From assembly GCF_030697065.1 (NCBI RefSeq), contig NZ_JAUYQU010000008.1:1-58942 (forward strand): a stretch of DNA of 58,942 bases. Direction: 5' to 3'. The stretch comes from Bradyrhizobium sp. Its GTDB lineage: Bacteria > Pseudomonadota > Alphaproteobacteria > Rhizobiales > Xanthobacteraceae. Below the pieces are notes generated by a model. That model was given only the letters and a program-made list of their open reading frames with translations. It was not told the origin of the DNA and made no database searches. The position numbers were made by a program, and so were the translations under genes. Below, piece by piece: positions 56,872-58,942 of this stretch (positions are counted from its first letter, which is position 1; every line of letters begins with the position of its first letter).

Positions 56872-57831
56872 TCAGCCGGCTCGCGCCGCGCGCGCCGCCC
56901 GCAGCTTCGCGAAATCGTCGCCGGCGTGATGCGACGAGCGGGTCAGCGGGCTCGCCGACACCATCAGGAAACCCTTGGTATAAGCCACTTTCTCGTAGCC
57001 GGCGAATTCATCCGGGGTGACGTAGCGCATCACGGCGTGATGCTTGCGGGTCGGCTGCAGATACTGGCCGATGGTGAGAAAATCGACGTCCGCCGAGCGC
57101 AGATCGTCCATTACCTGCAGCACCTCGTGGCGCTCCTCGCCGAGCCCGACCATGATGCCGGACTTGGTGAAGATGGCGGGATCGATCTCCTTGACCCGCT
57201 GCAGCAGCCGGATCGAGTGGAAATAGCGCGCGCCGGGGCGCACCGTGAGATAGCGCGAGGGTACCGTTTCCAGATTGTGGTTGAAGACGTCGGGCTTTGC
57301 CTCGGCGACAATTTCCAGCGCGCCTTCCTTGCGCAGGAAATCCGGCGTCAGGATTTCGATCGTGGTCGACGGGCAGCGCGCGCGGATGGCGCGAATGGTC
57401 CGTGCAAAATGTTCGGCGCCGCCATCGGCGAGATCGTCGCGGTCGACCGAGGTCACCACGATATGGGCGAGCCCGAGCTTGAAGGTGGCCTCCGCGACAT
57501 GGTCCGGCTCGGCCGCATCGAGCGCGGTGGGCATGCCGGTCTTGACGTTGCAGAAGGCGCAGGCACGGGTGCAGGTGTCGCCCATGATCATGAAGGTGGC
57601 GTGCTTCTTGTCCCAGCATTCGCCGATATTCGGGCAGCCCGCCTCCTCGCAGACGGTGACCAGGCCGTTTTCCTTGACGATGGCGCGGGTGTCGGCATAG
57701 CCGCGGGTACTGGGCGCGCGCACCCTGATCCAGTCCGGCTTCGGCGGCGACAGCGCATCCGGCCGGTTCACCTTTTCGGGGTGGCGGGGGCGCAGCGGCG
57801 TGGCGGAGATAGTATCGACGACGACGACCAT
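56872..57831 (-). CDS. lipA: Lipoyl synthase
   Basis: 319 residues. Radical-SAM cluster [10 protein letters not shown], auxiliary cluster from [13 protein letters not shown], and the C-terminal [10 protein letters not shown] serine that binds the auxiliary cluster. Inserts sulfur into octanoyl groups of 2-oxoacid dehydrogenases. Divergent from the glycosylase gene. Confidence 0.97.
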   Translation of the reverse strand: MVVVVDTISATPLRPRHPEKVNRPDALSPPKPDWIRVRAPSTRGYADTRAIVKENGLVTVCEEAGCPNIGECWDKKHATFMIMGDTCTRACAFCNVKTGMPTALDAAEPDHVAEATFKLGLAHIVVTSVDRDDLADGGAEHFARTIRAIRARCPSTTIEILTPDFLRKEGALEIVAEAKPDVFNHNLETVPSRYLTVRPGARYFHSIRLLQRVKEIDPAIFTKSGIMVGLGEERHEVLQVMDDLRSADVDFLTIGQYLQPTRKHHAVMRYVTPDEFAGYEKVAYTKGFLMVSASPLTRSSHHAGDDFAKLRAARAARAG

Positions 57832-57962
57832 GGAATGCTGATATCCCTTCGAGGCTTAGCTAATCCGCTTGAAGGGGAATCGCAACCGCCCGCCTTGTTG
57901 GCAGCCATGCTTTAGCATATTGCCTTGTCCGACGCATTCCGCCCTCCCCAACCCCGGTTTGA

Positions 57963-58568
57963 ATGGCTCGAAGCCGAATTCCGCCCGTCCCAGCCGCCGC
58001 CAATCCGGGCCGGCCGCTGAAGCGCGCGTTCTTTGGGCGCAGCGTGCACGAGGTGGCGCCCGGCCTGATCGGCGCCACCCTGCTGGTCGACGGCGTCGGC
58101 GGCATCATCGTCGAGGTCGAGGCCTATCATCACACCGATCCGGCGGCGCACTCCTTCCGCGGTCCGACGCCACGCAACCTCGTGATGTTCGGCCCACCCG
58201 GCTTTGCCTATGTCTATCGTTCCTATGGCATCCACTGGTGCGTCAACTTCGTCTGCGAGAAGGAAGGTTCGGCCAGCGCGGTGCTGATCCGCGCACTCGA
58301 ACCGACGCACGGCATCGCCGCGATGCGCCGGCGCCGCGGCCTGCACGACGAGCGGACGCTGTGTTCGGGCCCCGGCAAGCTGACCGAGGCGCTGGCGATT
58401 ACCGACGCGCATAACGGGCTCGCGCTCGACGCGCCGCCGATCGCGCTGCTTGCGCGGATAAAAAAGCCGGAGATCGTTGCGGGAGTACGGATCGGCATCA
58501 CAAAAGCCGTCGAACTGCCTTGGCGGTACGGGCTGAAGGGATCGAGGTTTCTGAGCAAGGTATTTTGA
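57963..58568 (+). CDS. mpg: 3-methyladenine DNA glycosylase (AAG family)
   Basis: 201 residues. The AAG-type motifs are [21 protein letters not shown] (catalytic Glu), [28 protein letters not shown] and [12 protein letters not shown]. Removes alkylated purines from DNA. The short frame ends at 58568; after it the window holds no other gene. Confidence 0.94.
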   Translation: MARSRIPPVPAAANPGRPLKRAFFGRSVHEVAPGLIGATLLVDGVGGIIVEVEAYHHTDPAAHSFRGPTPRNLVMFGPPGFAYVYRSYGIHWCVNFVCEKEGSASAVLIRALEPTHGIAAMRRRRGLHDERTLCSGPGKLTEALAITDAHNGLALDAPPIALLARIKKPEIVAGVRIGITKAVELPWRYGLKGSRFLSKVF

Positions 58569-58654
58569 GAACGGGACGTGTTCACAGTCGTCATCGCGAG
58601 GCACCGGTTCGCCTTCGAAATACCGATGATGGATTCCGGACATGCGTTTGGATC

Positions 58655-58942
58655 TCGCAGCGTGATCCGCCCGAGATTTGTCTTTATTTCGTCGCCCTCT
58701 TCAACCAGAGGGCGCGGGGAATGCCGGGCGCCCGATGCGCCCGATAGCCACGTGTGCTATGGGGTAGTGGTAGATGCACACGCGTTGTCAGGTCACACCG
58801 GAATCACCCGGCACTCCCCGCGCGATGGTTTAGGCTTATACGTGGTCTCCCCGGCGATCGGCTGTCTTGCCACCGTCACTTGCGGGTCTTACCGCAAGCT
58901 TGACACCAGCACCGAGGTGTCAGGACCGCACGATTTCGCATC
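58655..58942. repeat. Non-coding dispersed repeat, partial, runs off the right edge
   Basis: No protein-like frame is present. The segment includes a 7-base-stem hairpin (CGCCCTC at 58693-58699 with GAGGGCG at 58708-58714) and GC-rich self-complementary words. From memory it resembles a long intergenic repeat common in Bradyrhizobium genomes, with phrases such as GGGAATGCCGGGCGCCCGAT and TCACCCGGCACTCCCC. That is recollection, not a search result. Confidence 0.5.

Overview
The window is GC-rich, densely coded DNA from an alphaproteobacterium of the Rhizobiales, most likely Nitrobacteraceae (Bradyrhizobium / Rhodopseudomonas group). The basis is the conserved dusB-ntrB-ntrC-ntrY-ntrX-hfq-hflX run, the fused ispDF gene, the dac-tmk-holB-metG-tatD run, lipA-ratA, and intergenic repeats of a type I associate with Bradyrhizobium. 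This is a family-level inference; no species is claimed.

Left part (1-9446): a minus-strand operon of four genes joined by 4-base stop/start overlaps. It encodes a six-helix membrane protein, a zinc-ribbon membrane protein and two large bitopic proteins that share a near-identical transmembrane/juxtamembrane block but have unrelated N-terminal ectodomains. The last gene runs off the left edge. I do not recognise this system; it is the most likely undescribed machinery here. Small secreted or hypothetical genes follow, one of them frameshifted.

Catabolic island (about 8520-23750): a dihydroxyphthalate-decarboxylase-like gene, two Crp/Fnr-type regulators with near-identical recognition helices, a two-component flavin monooxygenase, a homoprotocatechuate-dioxygenase-like extradiol dioxygenase, a branched-chain-type ABC importer with a fused permease-ATPase, two RidA-family proteins, an amidohydrolase, an aldehyde dehydrogenase and a cyclase-family hydrolase. 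Three copies of a GTAT-N6-ATAC-like palindrome lie before the three plus-strand transcription units and are proposed as the operator. The island is bordered by a diverged direct repeat, and a tRNA-Ser(UGA) gene lies at its right edge. The gene set implies import, ring hydroxylation, meta cleavage and oxidation of an aromatic compound, but it does not match a pathway I know.

Middle (24274-44833): tRNA-Ser, small membrane proteins, RlpA, an epoxide-hydrolase-like protein, a D,D-carboxypeptidase, Tmk, HolB, a methionyl-tRNA synthetase with a histone-H1-like N-terminal tail, TatD, an MBL hydrolase, a TRAP transporter, an inverted-repeat element, an acyl-CoA synthetase, an enoyl-CoA hydratase, a cobalt-type nitrile hydratase with its accessory gene, QueC and MazG.

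Right part (44855-58942): the nitrogen-regulation operon with hfq/hflX, then ispDF, a CinA C-terminal-domain protein, ratA, lipA and a 3-methyladenine glycosylase, ending in a repeat that continues beyond the window.
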